This document shows positions 52,460 to 61,542 of a DNA stretch of 64,000 nt, one piece after another. Source of the DNA: JALOOX01 sp964557955 (GTDB taxonomy: Bacteria > Desulfobacterota > Syntrophobacteria > Syntrophobacterales > Syntrophobacteraceae); the NCBI GenBank assembly GCA_964557955.1, contig CAZLCS010000009.1:1-64000 (forward strand), in the 5' to 3' direction. The position numbers and the translations under genes are program-made. The notes below the pieces were generated by a model. It did not search any database, was not told the origin of the DNA, and saw nothing but the letters and a program-made list of their open reading frames with translations. Each line of letters starts with the position of its first letter. Position 1 is the first letter of the stretch.

Positions 52460-52969
52460 TCAGCCACCCCAGGGCATGCGCGAGTAGGCTTCGGAGAGCT
52501 TATCCCGGAAGGTCCTGAAAAACGCCTCGTGCGCCTTTTCCCAGCGGGAAAGCATCATGAGGGCGTCCCTGGCTTTCCCTTCCGTCTGGGCGGCCATGTT
52601 CTCATAAAACTCGCTCAAGTCCTTTTCGATGAGCCATGCCGTGTTGAACACGGTAACATCCGGCACCATGGATCCTTCGAGGCACTGCTGCAAGAATTCG
52701 GACTTGGCCCGGTCGTCGAAAAAGTTGGTGGGCTCCATCACGACGGACTTGAGGCTCTCGGGCTTGACCTCCTCCCCTTTGCGCAGATCCTCCAGGATCG
52801 TGTTGATGAATGCGATGTGCCTTTCTTCCTCTTTGATCAGCTGTTTGAAAGCGCTGACCGCGGCACCGATTCCCATGCGCTGCACGGAAACCTCGAAAAA
52901 ACTCCTCCCCGTCTGCTCCTGGTTCAACGCATACTCGAAAATCTTGACCAGCTTTTCGTCTGCGGACAT
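52460..52969 (-). CDS. Ferritin-like domain protein
   Basis: This 169-aa helical protein has paired acidic/His positions: IFEYALNQEQTGRSFFE, LIKEEERHIAFINTI, IEKDLSEFYENMA and LSRWEKAHEAFFRTF. The pattern suits the rubrerythrin/ferritin-like di-iron family. No rubredoxin domain. It is the last gene of a four-gene minus-strand operon with a thioesterase, an acyl-CoA synthetase and a flavodoxin-like protein, 15 bases after the latter. Confidence 0.82.
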   Translation of the reverse strand: MSADEKLVKIFEYALNQEQTGRSFFEVSVQRMGIGAAVSAFKQLIKEEERHIAFINTILEDLRKGEEVKPESLKSVVMEPTNFFDDRAKSEFLQQCLEGSMVPDVTVFNTAWLIEKDLSEFYENMAAQTEGKARDALMMLSRWEKAHEAFFRTFRDKLSEAYSRMPWGG

Positions 52970-52984
52970 TCAACTCTCCTTTCG

Positions 52985-53464
52985 TCAACCCAGCTTCCTG
53001 CACAGCTCGGCCACACGCCTGCCCAGCTTGCGGCCGTTTTCAGCCGTTTTGTCGTCGGGCGCCCCCACGCAGGCGACCCCATAATGGCCCGTAGCGTCCA
53101 TGGGATCCCCCACCACGATCATTCCGTAAATCAGCAGACACTGTATAATGGAAAACATGGTGGTTTCCTTGCCGCCGGTGGCGTCACCCGAAGTCGCAAA
53201 GGCCGCCCCTACCTTGCTTTCCATCTTCTTGCGAATTCCCACGAACTCGTCAAAAACCCGCTTCAGATCCGCCGCCATGACACCGAAATAAACCGGCGAT
53301 CCGGCAATGATCCCCGCCGAATTGACAAAATCGTCCTTGGTCACGTCTTCCGTCTTCTTGATGACGGGAGTCACCCCCTCAACCGACCCCACTCCCTCGG
53401 CGATGAATTCGGCCAGCCTGCGCGTATTGCCGCCTTTGGAATAATAGAGCACCAGTACCTGCAT
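52985..53464 (-). CDS. Flavodoxin-family protein (WrbA/NADPH-dependent FMN reductase type)
   Basis: This 159-aa FMN-binding flavodoxin fold has the phosphate loop YYSKGGNTRRLAEFI, GSPVYFGVMAADLKRVFDEF, and ATSGDATGGKETTM. It likely transfers electrons from NAD(P)H or a ferredoxin to quinone or O2-detoxifying partners. GGGAGGAAG precedes ATG 53464. It is between the acyl-CoA synthetase and the ferritin-like gene. Confidence 0.87.
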   Translation of the reverse strand: MQVLVLYYSKGGNTRRLAEFIAEGVGSVEGVTPVIKKTEDVTKDDFVNSAGIIAGSPVYFGVMAADLKRVFDEFVGIRKKMESKVGAAFATSGDATGGKETTMFSIIQCLLIYGMIVVGDPMDATGHYGVACVGAPDDKTAENGRKLGRRVAELCRKLG

Positions 53465-53494
53465 CCACTTCCTCCCATTTCCTGAGAACGAATG

Positions 53495-55504
53495 TCAGCC
53501 CTTTATGATCCTTGCATCCACCACCACCATGCCCTCGGGATAGGCCAGCACCGGATTCAGGTCGATTTCCACGATTTCCGGGTGCTCCTGCGCGATGCGA
53601 GCCAACCTCAGCAAGCCTTCCACCAGGGCGTTCTCATCGATGGTGCGCTGTCCCCGGAATCCTCGAAGGAGCGGCGCCCCCTTGATTTCATTCAACATGC
53701 TCAGCGCATCTTCCCGTGTCAACGGGATCAGGCGCATGGCCACGTCTCGGAAAAGCTCCACCGCGATTCCCCCCATGCCGAACAGGATAACCGGTCCGAA
53801 CTGGGGATCCCGATGCATGCCCAGAATCAACTCGAGCCCCGGGGCGGCCATGGCGCTCACCACCACCCCGTTGATCCGGGCGTCGGGGGCGTTGGTCTTG
53901 AGAGTCTCCTCCATCCGTGCGTAAGCGGCACGGACATCCTGGGCCGACTGAAGATGCAGCCTCACACCCCCATAGTCCGACTTGTGCAGAATGTCGGGCG
54001 AATCCACCTTGAGGGCCACTGGAAACCCCAGCTGGTGGGCCAGGTGGACGGCCTTCCCTGGACTGTCGGCAAACCGGCTCACGATGCAGTCAAAACCGTT
54101 GGCCTCCAAAAACTTGAAGCTTTCGAACAAGCTGAGCTGGGACCCGCCTGAAGCCACGGGGAAGGTCGTCGAGGCCTTCTGCTCCTTCAGAGAGGGTGGG
54201 AGAACCTGGCTCAGAGCTCGGATACCGCGCTCCGGCGTCGGGTAAACCGGAATCCCGATCTGGTGCATGCGAAGCTTCTCTTCACGCTCCACCTCAGCGC
54301 CCCCGAGATAAATGATGAGCTCGTTGGACCCCGGGGTCACCACCCGGGAGGCATCCACAATGGGATCGCCGAAAATGATTCCCAGCGTGTCGTAGTAGGG
54401 CCGGGCCCGTTGAATGACCTCTTGGAACATCCCGGCGTCGGCATCCCCGGTCAGATCGAGGGGATTGCCCCGGATGGCGTGGGCCGGGATGACGCCCTCG
54501 ATCTCCTGCGCCAGCTGAGGCGGCAGGGGAGCCACATTCAAACCCTCCTGCTCGGCGGCATCGGTGGCCAGAATGGCAGCACCGCCCGAAGTGGTGATGT
54601 ACAGGATGCTGTTCCCCTTGGGAGGTTCGAGGTAGGCCAGCGCCTTGGCGAAATCGTAGAATTCCTCGATGGTCTCGGCCCGGCACACGCCAAGCCTCTT
54701 GAAGAGCGACGAGTAGATGGCGTCGGCGCCCGCAAGCGACTTGGTATGGGACTCGGCCGCCACCTTCCCCTTGGGAGTCCGCCCGGATTTCAGGACGACG
54801 AGGGGCTTCTTGAGCTGCGAGAGTACCTTCTGAAATCGGACGGCATCCTTGACCCCCTCCAGGTAGGCCGCAATGACGCGCGTGTTGGGATCTGCTTCGA
54901 AATACTCCATAAGGTCGATCTCGTCGATGTCGGCCCGGTTGCCCAGACTCACGAATGCCGACACCCCGAGCCCCTCCACCGAGAACCAGTCCATCATGGC
55001 GGCCCCCACGGTGCCGCTCTGGCTGATGACGGCCACCCGTCCCTTCTGGGTCAGGAGCGGCCAGGAGGCGCACATGGGATGATAGGGGCTGTTGATCCCC
55101 TGGCAGTTGGGCCCCACGACCCGGACACCGGAATCGCGGGCCGCCCGGGCCAGCTCGTTCTGCAGGGCTTCGCCCTCGGCACCGGCCTCACTGAATCCCC
55201 CGGAGATGACGATGGCACCCTTGACGCCCTTCTCGCCGCACTCCCGGATGGTTTGAGATACGAATCGAGCGGGAATGATGACCACGGCCAGATCGACCTT
55301 TCCGGGGACGTCCCGCACGTTCTTGAAGCAGGCCAGGCCCAGGATGCGCTCGCTCTTGGGATTGATGGGATACAGCGCTCCCGGAAATCCACCGTCTATG
55401 AGATTCTTAAGAATTTCGTGGCCCAGTTTCCCGGCGCTCTCGGATGCGCCAATTACCGCAACGCTCTCGGGATGGAAAAGCGGACTCAAATCGGCTGCGG
55501 CCAT
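53495..55504 (-). CDS. Acyl-CoA synthetase (ADP-forming), fused alpha-beta
   Basis: This 669-aa enzyme converts acyl-CoA + ADP + Pi to acid + CoA + ATP, saving energy in acid-forming anaerobes. The CoA-binding Rossmann domain begins SVAVIGASESAGKLG; the phospho-His of the alpha part is in ESHTKSLAGADA. The C-terminal ATP-grasp beta part has VDSPDILHKSDYGGV (second His) and ILFGMGGIAVELFRDVAMRL. Start ATG 55504 has GGAGGTGATC directly upstream. Substrate could be acetyl-, propionyl- or aryl-CoA; the thioesterase-like neighbour suggests work on acyl-CoA pools. Confidence 0.93.
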   Translation of the reverse strand: MAAADLSPLFHPESVAVIGASESAGKLGHEILKNLIDGGFPGALYPINPKSERILGLACFKNVRDVPGKVDLAVVIIPARFVSQTIRECGEKGVKGAIVISGGFSEAGAEGEALQNELARAARDSGVRVVGPNCQGINSPYHPMCASWPLLTQKGRVAVISQSGTVGAAMMDWFSVEGLGVSAFVSLGNRADIDEIDLMEYFEADPNTRVIAAYLEGVKDAVRFQKVLSQLKKPLVVLKSGRTPKGKVAAESHTKSLAGADAIYSSLFKRLGVCRAETIEEFYDFAKALAYLEPPKGNSILYITTSGGAAILATDAAEQEGLNVAPLPPQLAQEIEGVIPAHAIRGNPLDLTGDADAGMFQEVIQRARPYYDTLGIIFGDPIVDASRVVTPGSNELIIYLGGAEVEREEKLRMHQIGIPVYPTPERGIRALSQVLPPSLKEQKASTTFPVASGGSQLSLFESFKFLEANGFDCIVSRFADSPGKAVHLAHQLGFPVALKVDSPDILHKSDYGGVRLHLQSAQDVRAAYARMEETLKTNAPDARINGVVVSAMAAPGLELILGMHRDPQFGPVILFGMGGIAVELFRDVAMRLIPLTREDALSMLNEIKGAPLLRGFRGQRTIDENALVEGLLRLARIAQEHPEIVEIDLNPVLAYPEGMVVVDARIIKG

Positions 55505-55556
55505 GATCACCTCCGTTCCTAAGGGTGCTCACCAATCCAGGATCTCAACGGCATCT

Positions 55557-55967
55557 TCACGCCAGGCCGGCTTTCTTTCCCTTGTCCACCACACGGGCGT
55601 TGAACTTGTCCGCCTGGATGATGAAACGCTCGTGGACGGCCTCGCCGATCTTCTCGGCTTCATCGAACGCTTCGAGCTGGAAAGTCAGCTTGCGGCCTTC
55701 CACGGCCGAAATCTCGGTCCTGACGCGAACCTCCATGCCGAGCGGCGTCGCGGCCAGATGCTTCAGGTTCATGGATATGCCGACGGATTGTTCGCCGGGA
55801 TTGAGCTTCTCGTCGATGAGCTCCGCCGAAACGCGCTCCATCAGGCCACCGAGAAAAGGCGTCGCGAATACGTCCGGGAGATTCGAGTAAAAGTGCCGGG
55901 CGGAATGCTCCGCCGATGTCTTGATCTTCAGTTCACGGCTCATGCCCACCTCAAAAACAGAGCTCAT
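55557..55967 (-). CDS. Hotdog-fold thioesterase family protein
   Basis: This 136-aa protein resembles the fluoroacetyl-CoA thioesterase (FlK)-like group: FATPFLGGLMERVSAELI (acidic residue in the central helix), GEQSVGISMNLKHLAATPLG, and VRTEISAVEGRKLTFQLEAFDEAEKIGEAVHERFII. It should hydrolyse small acyl-CoA esters. AAAGGAGGAAACGGG before ATG 55967 is a strong ribosome site. It starts the operon that continues into the ADP-forming acyl-CoA synthetase. Confidence 0.85.
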   Translation of the reverse strand: MSSVFEVGMSRELKIKTSAEHSARHFYSNLPDVFATPFLGGLMERVSAELIDEKLNPGEQSVGISMNLKHLAATPLGMEVRVRTEISAVEGRKLTFQLEAFDEAEKIGEAVHERFIIQADKFNARVVDKGKKAGLA

Positions 55968-56413
55968 CCCGTTTCCTCCTTTTCTGAGTCAAAAAGTGTC
56001 GAGTTCCTGGTTTTCGAGTTTACGGCTCATGGATCACGGCCTCCGTTTTCAGGGGAAACGAGAGCGCGAGGGAGATCTCTTCCTCCAATCCCGTGGGCTG
56101 TTCGCGTGAACTGTTGAGAGAGGAGCGATCCTTGTGTCTCTAACTATTAAACGATTCCAGGACCTGTGTCGAGCGCGTTGCGCCGGTTCTTCCCTGATGC
56201 AGAGCAGATCGATTGACATGACCGGAGGGATGCTTAGGTTCATGCCATATCGAGTCTAAACTTGGTGCTGTGCGGTTTTCCCCGGAACCAGTTTTCGGTC
56301 TTCTATCCGCCCTGGCTCTCATGCCACGGCGTTTTTGGAGACTATGATTTTGACGAATCCGTGTAAAGCGGAGCGCCAACCGAGAATCAACTCAAACCGA
56401 ACAGGAGGAATGT
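55968..56413. other. Divergent promoter region with degenerate heptamer repeats
   Basis: About 446 bases between the thioesterase and rubrerythrin genes, which diverge. At 55998-56030 there are degenerate heptamers (AGTTCCT, GGTTTTCG, AGTTTACG). Both promoters must be here, but I could not assign boxes. Short frames in this region are not convincing. Confidence 0.45.
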
Positions 56414-56908
56414 ATGTCAAAGACGGCTCAGAATCTGAAGGATGCTTTTGCAGGTGAATCTCAGGCCAACCGCAAGTACCTGGCTTTTGCCGAGAGAGCT
56501 GAGGACGAATTTCTGCACGGGGTCGCCAAGCTCTTCCGTGCGGTAGCGGCTGCCGAAACGGTTCACGCCCATAAGCATTTCCGGGTGATGGATGGGGTGA
56601 AATCGACCAAGGAAAACCTGCAGGAGGCCTTGAACGGGGAGGTCCATGAGTTCAAGAGCATGTATCCCGATATGATCGCCGCCGCCAAGGAAGAAGGGCA
56701 GAAGTCGGCTGAAATCAGTTTTCATTACGCGAATGAAGTGGAGCAGATCCACGCCAAGCTTTATACACAGGCGTTGGAGGATCCCGACAAGTTTCCCGTC
56801 CAGGATTGGTACGTTTGTAAGATCTGCGGTTATACCGTGGGGCAGGCGGCTCCCGAGAAATGCCCTGTCTGCGGAGCTGCCCAGAAAAATTTCTTCAAAG
56901 TGGATTAG
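56414..56908 (+). CDS. Rubrerythrin
   Basis: This 164-aa cytoplasmic peroxidase has a di-iron four-helix bundle (FAGESQANRKYLAFAE, AAAETVHAHKHF, EFKSMYPDM, HYANEVEQIHAKLY) and a C-terminal rubredoxin-like domain with CKICGYTVG and CPVCGAAQ. It reduces H2O2 with electrons from rubredoxin. AACAGGAGGAATGT precedes ATG 56414. A terminator follows 22 bases after the stop, so it is a single-gene unit. Confidence 0.95.
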   Translation: MSKTAQNLKDAFAGESQANRKYLAFAERAEDEFLHGVAKLFRAVAAAETVHAHKHFRVMDGVKSTKENLQEALNGEVHEFKSMYPDMIAAAKEEGQKSAEISFHYANEVEQIHAKLYTQALEDPDKFPVQDWYVCKICGYTVGQAAPEKCPVCGAAQKNFFKVD

Positions 56909-56929
56909 CCTGTAGATTGCCAAGTGAGG

Positions 56930-56956
56930 AACCGGGCGCAAGCCCGGTTTCTTTAT
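56930..56956 (+). terminator. Rho-independent terminator of the rubrerythrin gene
   Basis: AACCGGGC-GCAA-GCCCGGTT is a perfect 8-bp stem with a GNRA-type loop, followed by TCTTTAT. It lies at the convergence with the gene ending at 56953. Confidence 0.82.
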
Positions 56957-57468
56957 GGCTCGTCCATGCCGATGGGAAATCGCTCATCGCCAAGCACCAG
57001 GCAGAATCCCCCGGTTTCGGGGTCCTCCTCAATCCACTGGGCAAGCTGATAGTAGGCAGGCCGTGAAAAACGCGCCCGGTACTGCGAATCATGGATTCGG
57101 CAGTAGAGGATGTTATTCGGGGCGCTGACAAGCGTCTCTGGAGCCAGGGGAACGGGTTCTGGAAGATGCTTCAGCTTGAGGAGGATGCGGTCGGCCCCCG
57201 CACCCGCGTCGCCGATCCGGTCAACGCGACTCACCACGAAGGGCGTGTCCGCAACATCCACCGCACAACGGGAATCTCCCCAAACGATCAAGTAGCTCCC
57301 ATCCTGCATTTCATGCACGTTCTCCAGGAAAAACCGGACGATTTCCTCACGGGTAATGGCCACTCCTTCGTTGAACCAGTCTCCCTCTTCGTCCACAGAG
57401 ATCTCGCTCGACTGGATATTCAGGGTCATTTCGACCCCTTGAGCCACATCGACATCGGCTGGAGTCAC
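56953..57468 (-). CDS. DUF1285-like protein
   Basis: This 171-aa soluble protein contains ISVDEEGDWFNEGVAITREEIVRFF, YLIVWGDSRCAVDVADTPFVVSRV and a Tyr/Arg-rich C-terminus, resembling DUF1285 proteins of unknown function (the motif is given here in pieces: GDWFNEGVAITREEI and VADTPFVV). The start is uncertain: GTG 57468 (GAGCGAGG upstream) or ATG 57426. It follows dtd on the same strand by 13 bases, so they are probably cotranscribed. Confidence 0.72.
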   Translation of the reverse strand: MTPADVDVAQGVEMTLNIQSSEISVDEEGDWFNEGVAITREEIVRFFLENVHEMQDGSYLIVWGDSRCAVDVADTPFVVSRVDRIGDAGAGADRILLKLKHLPEPVPLAPETLVSAPNNILYCRIHDSQYRARFSRPAYYQLAQWIEEDPETGGFCLVLGDERFPIGMDEP

Positions 57469-57481
57469 AGATGGACCTCGC

Positions 57482-57931
57482 TCAAAAGTGCTTCTCGCTG
57501 TCCAAAAGCAGGGTCACGGGACCGTCGTTGACCAGGTGAACCTGCATACTCTCCTGAAAACGCCCCGACGCCACCTGAATGGGATAAGTACGCATCTGCT
57601 CGATGAAAGCATTGTAGAGTCTTTGGGCCAGGTCGGGATCCGCCGCACCGGCATAGGAAGGCCTCCGGCCCTTGCGGCAATCCCCCCAGAGGGTGAATTG
57701 AGAAACGACAAGCACCCCACCCCCAACCTCCAGAACGGAGCGGTTCATCTTGTCCTCATCATCCGGGAAGACACGCAGGTGCGCCACCTTGTCCGTGAGT
57801 GCTCGGACGTCCTCCATCGAATCCCGTGGACCTACACCCACGAACACCAGGAGACCCGGTCCGATCCTACCGACCTCCGCTTCCCCTACGAGCACAAATG
57901 CTTCCAACACCCGCTGCACAACTGCCCGCAA
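57482..57931 (-). CDS. dtd: D-aminoacyl-tRNA deacylase
   Basis: This 149-aa enzyme frees tRNA charged with D-amino acids or glycine. The two catalytic cross-subunit motifs are present: SQFTLWGDCRKGRRPS and NDGPVTLLLDS (GPVT). The start is TTG 57931 (MRAVVQRV), with AGGAGAGATCA directly upstream and no ATG available without losing the conserved N-terminus. Length is standard for the family. Confidence 0.94.
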   Translation of the reverse strand: MRAVVQRVLEAFVLVGEAEVGRIGPGLLVFVGVGPRDSMEDVRALTDKVAHLRVFPDDEDKMNRSVLEVGGGVLVVSQFTLWGDCRKGRRPSYAGAADPDLAQRLYNAFIEQMRTYPIQVASGRFQESMQVHLVNDGPVTLLLDSEKHF

Positions 57932-57958
57932 TGATCTCTCCTGATCCCGGCTAGAGGA

Positions 57959-57993
57959 AGTTTCGAGTTTCGAGTTTCTGGTTTCTGGTTCCG
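57959..57993 (+). repeat. Heptamer repeat array
   Basis: Five 7-bp units (AGTTTCG twice, AGTTTCT, GGTTTCT, GGTTCCG) lie 28 bases upstream of dtd in the divergent gap before the radical SAM gene. Unit sequence and phase match the array at 28754-28830. Confidence 0.75.
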
Positions 57994-58222
57994 GACCTTT
58001 TCAAGGGGTGGTCCGTTTCATCGTTGAGGTTTCCCCGGGCGCCTTCCGGAGGAGCTCAGAATGCCCAAGATGGCATCCCGATGCAAGGGAAAGTGCAGCA
58101 CCGCGCGAGCGTCCGACCATTTGACCCCTGCCGGATCAGGGGGTATAAATCGCACCTCGGCATCCTGTGGCGCATCGCGGCCAAGAGGCAACAAGCTAAT
58201 AATAGGAAGGCTCAGCATCCCC

Positions 58223-59647
58223 ATGGCCAAAGTCCCTTTCATCCTCCTGGTGAACCCATGGATCACCGACTTTGCCGCCCATGACCTCTGGGCCAAGCCC
58301 ATGGGCCTGCTGGTTCTGGGGACGCTCCTCAGGGAGGGGGGATGCGGCGTTGCACTGATCGACTGCCTGAATCGCCACGACTCTTTCTCCAATAACTCCC
58401 CGGAGATTGTGGCCGGCAAACCCGGACCGTTCGGAACAGGTAAATATCCAAAAGCCCGTGTTCCCAAGCCGGAGGTCTATGCGGACATTCCCCGCCGCTA
58501 TTATCGGTATGGCGTCCACCCCGACACTCTCGACCGCCAGCTCGGCGACCTGCCGACCCCGGACCTCATCTGGGTCACATCCCACCTGACCTACTGGTAT
58601 CCGGGAGTCGTCGAGACCATACGCTGCCTCAGGAACCTCTTCCCCACCGTCCCCGTCTGGCTCGGCGGCATCTACGCCACCCTTTGCCGCGAACACGCCG
58701 AGGCCACCAGTGGCGCCCATCGGGTGATCTCCCACAGCCTCGACACAATCCCCGCAGAGATTGAAACGGCCACCGGTTTCCGCCTGGCGAATGCTCCTTC
58801 ATGGGACCTGTCGAATCTGCGGCTTTCACCGGCCCTGGATCTTCTGCCGCGGCCCACCTACGCGCCAATTCTCACGGGTCTCGGGTGCCCATACCGGTGT
58901 CCCTACTGCGCATCGTCCATTCTGCAGCCCCTGCGGCTCAAGAGAAGCTCCCAGGCCATTTACGAGGAAATCCTTCGCTGGCATCTGGCTCTCGGGGTGT
59001 CCGACTTCGCCTTCTATGACGACGCTTTGCTGCTGGGTGCCGAAAACACTCTCCAACCCGCCCTGGAGCGTATTGTGCGCGAGGGTCTGCACCTCCGCTT
59101 TCACACTCCCAACGCCGTGCACATCCGGGCTCTCACCCGCGAGTGGTGCGACCTGCTGTTCGCCGCCGGATTCAAGACGATCCGCCTGGGACTCGAGACC
59201 ATGCGGCGGGATCATCAGGTGGAATGGGGCGGGAAAGTGGATTCGGAGATGTTTTTCAAAAGCGTCGAGAACCTGCGGGGGGCGGGATTCACTCCGAACG
59301 ACATCGGCGTGTATCTCATGGCGGGGCTGCCGGGTCAAACCGTGGAAGAGGTTCGGGAGGGCATCCAGGTGGTCCATGCTGCGGGAGCTCAGGCCTACAT
59401 CTCGGAATACTCACCCGTACCCGGCACTGCTCTGTGGGAAGAGGCCCGTCGCTTTTCTCCCTTTGATCTTGAAGGCGAGCCCCTCACCCATAACAATACG
59501 TTTCTGGCGTGTCGTCGAGAGGATTTCACCCTGGCCGACCTGGAGGCCCTCAAGGCATCGGCGCTGAAAACCCGCCGCCTGGATAGACCACAAGAAAGCT
59601 CCGGGCTGATTCCAAGCCCGACTCGAAAATCTGCATCCAAGACCTGA
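58223..59647 (+). CDS. B12-binding radical SAM protein
   Basis: This 474-aa protein has an N-terminal cobalamin-binding-like domain (about residues 1-190; PMGLLVLGTLLREGGCGVALIDC, then DLIWVTSHLTYWYPGVVETI) and a radical SAM core with the cluster motif CPYRCPYC (CxxxCxxC) in GLGCPYRCPYCASS. Further SAM-core motifs are FYDDALLLG, GLETM and GLPGQTVEEV. The usual DxHxxG B12 motif is not seen, so cobalamin binding is inferred from architecture. Substrate is unknown. ATG 58223 has AGGAAGG 12 bases upstream. The neighbour at 59670 is convergent. Confidence 0.83.
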   Translation: MAKVPFILLVNPWITDFAAHDLWAKPMGLLVLGTLLREGGCGVALIDCLNRHDSFSNNSPEIVAGKPGPFGTGKYPKARVPKPEVYADIPRRYYRYGVHPDTLDRQLGDLPTPDLIWVTSHLTYWYPGVVETIRCLRNLFPTVPVWLGGIYATLCREHAEATSGAHRVISHSLDTIPAEIETATGFRLANAPSWDLSNLRLSPALDLLPRPTYAPILTGLGCPYRCPYCASSILQPLRLKRSSQAIYEEILRWHLALGVSDFAFYDDALLLGAENTLQPALERIVREGLHLRFHTPNAVHIRALTREWCDLLFAAGFKTIRLGLETMRRDHQVEWGGKVDSEMFFKSVENLRGAGFTPNDIGVYLMAGLPGQTVEEVREGIQVVHAAGAQAYISEYSPVPGTALWEEARRFSPFDLEGEPLTHNNTFLACRREDFTLADLEALKASALKTRRLDRPQESSGLIPSPTRKSASKT

Positions 59648-59669
59648 AGTGCCTTAAACCCCTGGAGGC

Positions 59670-60092
59670 TCAAGCAGGAATCTGGCGGCTCACCTGACGA
59701 TCCACACACCGATAAATGTCCTCGTCGGTACCATACATTTCGACGATGGACTTGTGATCGATGAGCTCCTCAACAATGAAGGCAGTCAGATAGAGACTGA
59801 TGAAATTCGGACGTGCAACCAGTGTTCTCAGATTGGCCGTCTGATACTGCACTTCGAACTCCTCCGCTGCCAGGAGCTTCTGGAGACAGATGTGAATCTG
59901 CGATTCAAGGTCCTGGAGGCTCGTCGTTTCGACCAGCTTCTCCTCGATCAACTTCATGGCCACCCGGTCGCTGAGAGCTTCGATGTTCTCGCGCAACAGG
60001 TTCATAGCGTTGAGCCGCTGGTTCTCCTTGGCATGGTCCAATCTCGAAATGACCGCAGATTCTCTGACGTTCGGCCGGTACTCTCGTCCCAT
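59670..60092 (-). CDS. Protein of unknown function
   Basis: This 140-aa, mostly helical and hydrophilic protein has no recognised family. It begins GREYRPNVRESAVISRLDHAK and contains LSDRVAMKLIEEKLVE and FEVQYQTANLRTLVARPNF. ATG 60092 is chosen because GAGGTGTACC precedes it; the frame is open to 60206. It has no signal peptide or membrane helix. It lies downstream of waaA on the same strand (152-base gap). Codon usage is like that of its neighbours, so I take it as real. Confidence 0.6.
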   Translation of the reverse strand: MGREYRPNVRESAVISRLDHAKENQRLNAMNLLRENIEALSDRVAMKLIEEKLVETTSLQDLESQIHICLQKLLAAEEFEVQYQTANLRTLVARPNFISLYLTAFIVEELIDHKSIVEMYGTDEDIYRCVDRQVSRQIPA

Positions 60093-60243
60093 GGTACACC
60101 TCATCTGTGGCATGCATTCTTTGCTGGCCACTGTCAAACGCCGCTCACGGCTGGAAGACCGCCCGGATGGGCCAGCGGTTCTGAAACCCGGGGGGCACCC
60201 CATCATTCGGCCGGCAGCCCAAAAACCTCCACTCTAAAAAGCA

Positions 60244-61542
60244 TCAGGCCTGCTTCGGGCCCTCAAAAAGCGACTGAATCAATCGGACCTGACGTCCAAC
60301 CACCCCTCCCAAAGCCTCGAGGGCCTCGCCCGCTCGTTCTCCGTGCCGCCTTAAGACATCCAGTCGGCCGACCCATGTCCTCCATGCCTTCAGCAATTCC
60401 TCCGTGTCTCTCACCACAAAGCTGCCCCCGAAGGTCTGCAGCGTCAAGTGCTCGTGCTGAACCTTTTGCACGCTGGGTCCATAAAACACGGGTTTCCGCC
60501 AGGCTGCCGGCTCCAGGATGTTGTGGCCGCCGATGGGCTCCAGCGTTCCACCGCAGAAGATGAGGTCCCCCAGCCCATAGAGGTCAAAAAGAATGCCGAT
60601 GCGGTCCACCAGCACCACGGCCTCCCGGCGGGGCTCTCCACGGCCTTCGATGCTCGAAAGAAGCTGGAACGGCACCTCTCTTTCCTCCAACCATCGGACC
60701 ATGTTGGGAACTTGCTCCAGATGCCGGGGGACAAACAAACCCACCAGCCGGTCTCCAGTCCCCGCAAGCTTCAGAAAGACATCGAGAAGCCCCGTGCACT
60801 CCGAACGGCGCAGGCTTCCGCCGATCACGATGACTGCATCCTCAGGCAGCTGGAGCACCTGCTTCCAGCGGGCAGGCCTGGTTGGATCCGCCCGGGAGCT
60901 CAGTCCGTCATACTTGGAGCTCCCGAGGACCAGGGTTCGATCCGGGCGGGCTCCCAGCTTCAGAACATTCCGGCGATCGGCTTCCGAATGCATGGCCAGC
61001 CATTCAAACTGCTGAAAAATAGGGCGGAAAAGCGGCTTCGCGAGGCCATACCGATCCAGCGAGCGATCCGTCACGCGTCCATTGAGCAGGACAGACGGCA
61101 CTCCGCGCTCCCTCAGGAAGGCTGCGAGATTGGGCCAGAACTCACTTTCAAAGGCAACATAGAGATCCGGCCGGATCTTTCCGAAGGCTTTCTCCAACAC
61201 CCCTCGAAAATCCAGAGGGAAGGGCAGCACAGTGACCGTGCGTGGGGCGCGAGCGTACGCGGCCCGATGCCCCTGCCAGGTACCCACCGTCAGAAAAACG
61301 GCCGCATTCGGCAAAGTCTTTAAGATGCCCTCAAGGGTCGGAATGGCTCCGCTCACCTCGCCGACAGAGGCGGCGTGGCACCAGATCCTGGGGCTTCCCG
61401 ACGGAAGGGGACCCGGGCCGTAATCCCCCATCCGGCCCTTCCAGAAGGCACGGTCTTCGGTACTCCGGGAGATCATGGCCCTCAAGGCGACCGATCCCGC
61501 CGTCTCCAGCAACATGTTGTAAAGGAACAGACTCGGTTCCAA
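60244..61542 (-). CDS. waaA: 3-deoxy-D-manno-octulosonic acid (Kdo) transferase
   Basis: This 432-aa GT30 enzyme transfers Kdo to lipid A precursor at the cytoplasmic face of the inner membrane. Hallmarks are an N-terminal hydrophobic anchor, IWCHAASVGEVSGAIP (catalytic Glu), ESEFWPNL, NGRVTDRS, IGGSLRRSE, and GGTLEPIGGHNILEP. It shows that the organism makes lipopolysaccharide. No other LPS genes are adjacent. Confidence 0.94.
   Translation of the reverse strand: MEPSLFLYNMLLETAGSVALRAMISRSTEDRAFWKGRMGDYGPGPLPSGSPRIWCHAASVGEVSGAIPTLEGILKTLPNAAVFLTVGTWQGHRAAYARAPRTVTVLPFPLDFRGVLEKAFGKIRPDLYVAFESEFWPNLAAFLRERGVPSVLLNGRVTDRSLDRYGLAKPLFRPIFQQFEWLAMHSEADRRNVLKLGARPDRTLVLGSSKYDGLSSRADPTRPARWKQVLQLPEDAVIVIGGSLRRSECTGLLDVFLKLAGTGDRLVGLFVPRHLEQVPNMVRWLEEREVPFQLLSSIEGRGEPRREAVVLVDRIGILFDLYGLGDLIFCGGTLEPIGGHNILEPAAWRKPVFYGPSVQKVQHEHLTLQTFGGSFVVRDTEELLKAWRTWVGRLDVLRRHGERAGEALEALGGVVGRQVRLIQSLFEGPKQA

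Noticed and set aside
58024..58222. In-frame N-terminal extension of the radical SAM protein to 58061
   Set aside because: The B12-type domain starts at ATG 58223 with a ribosome site; upstream residues are not family-like.
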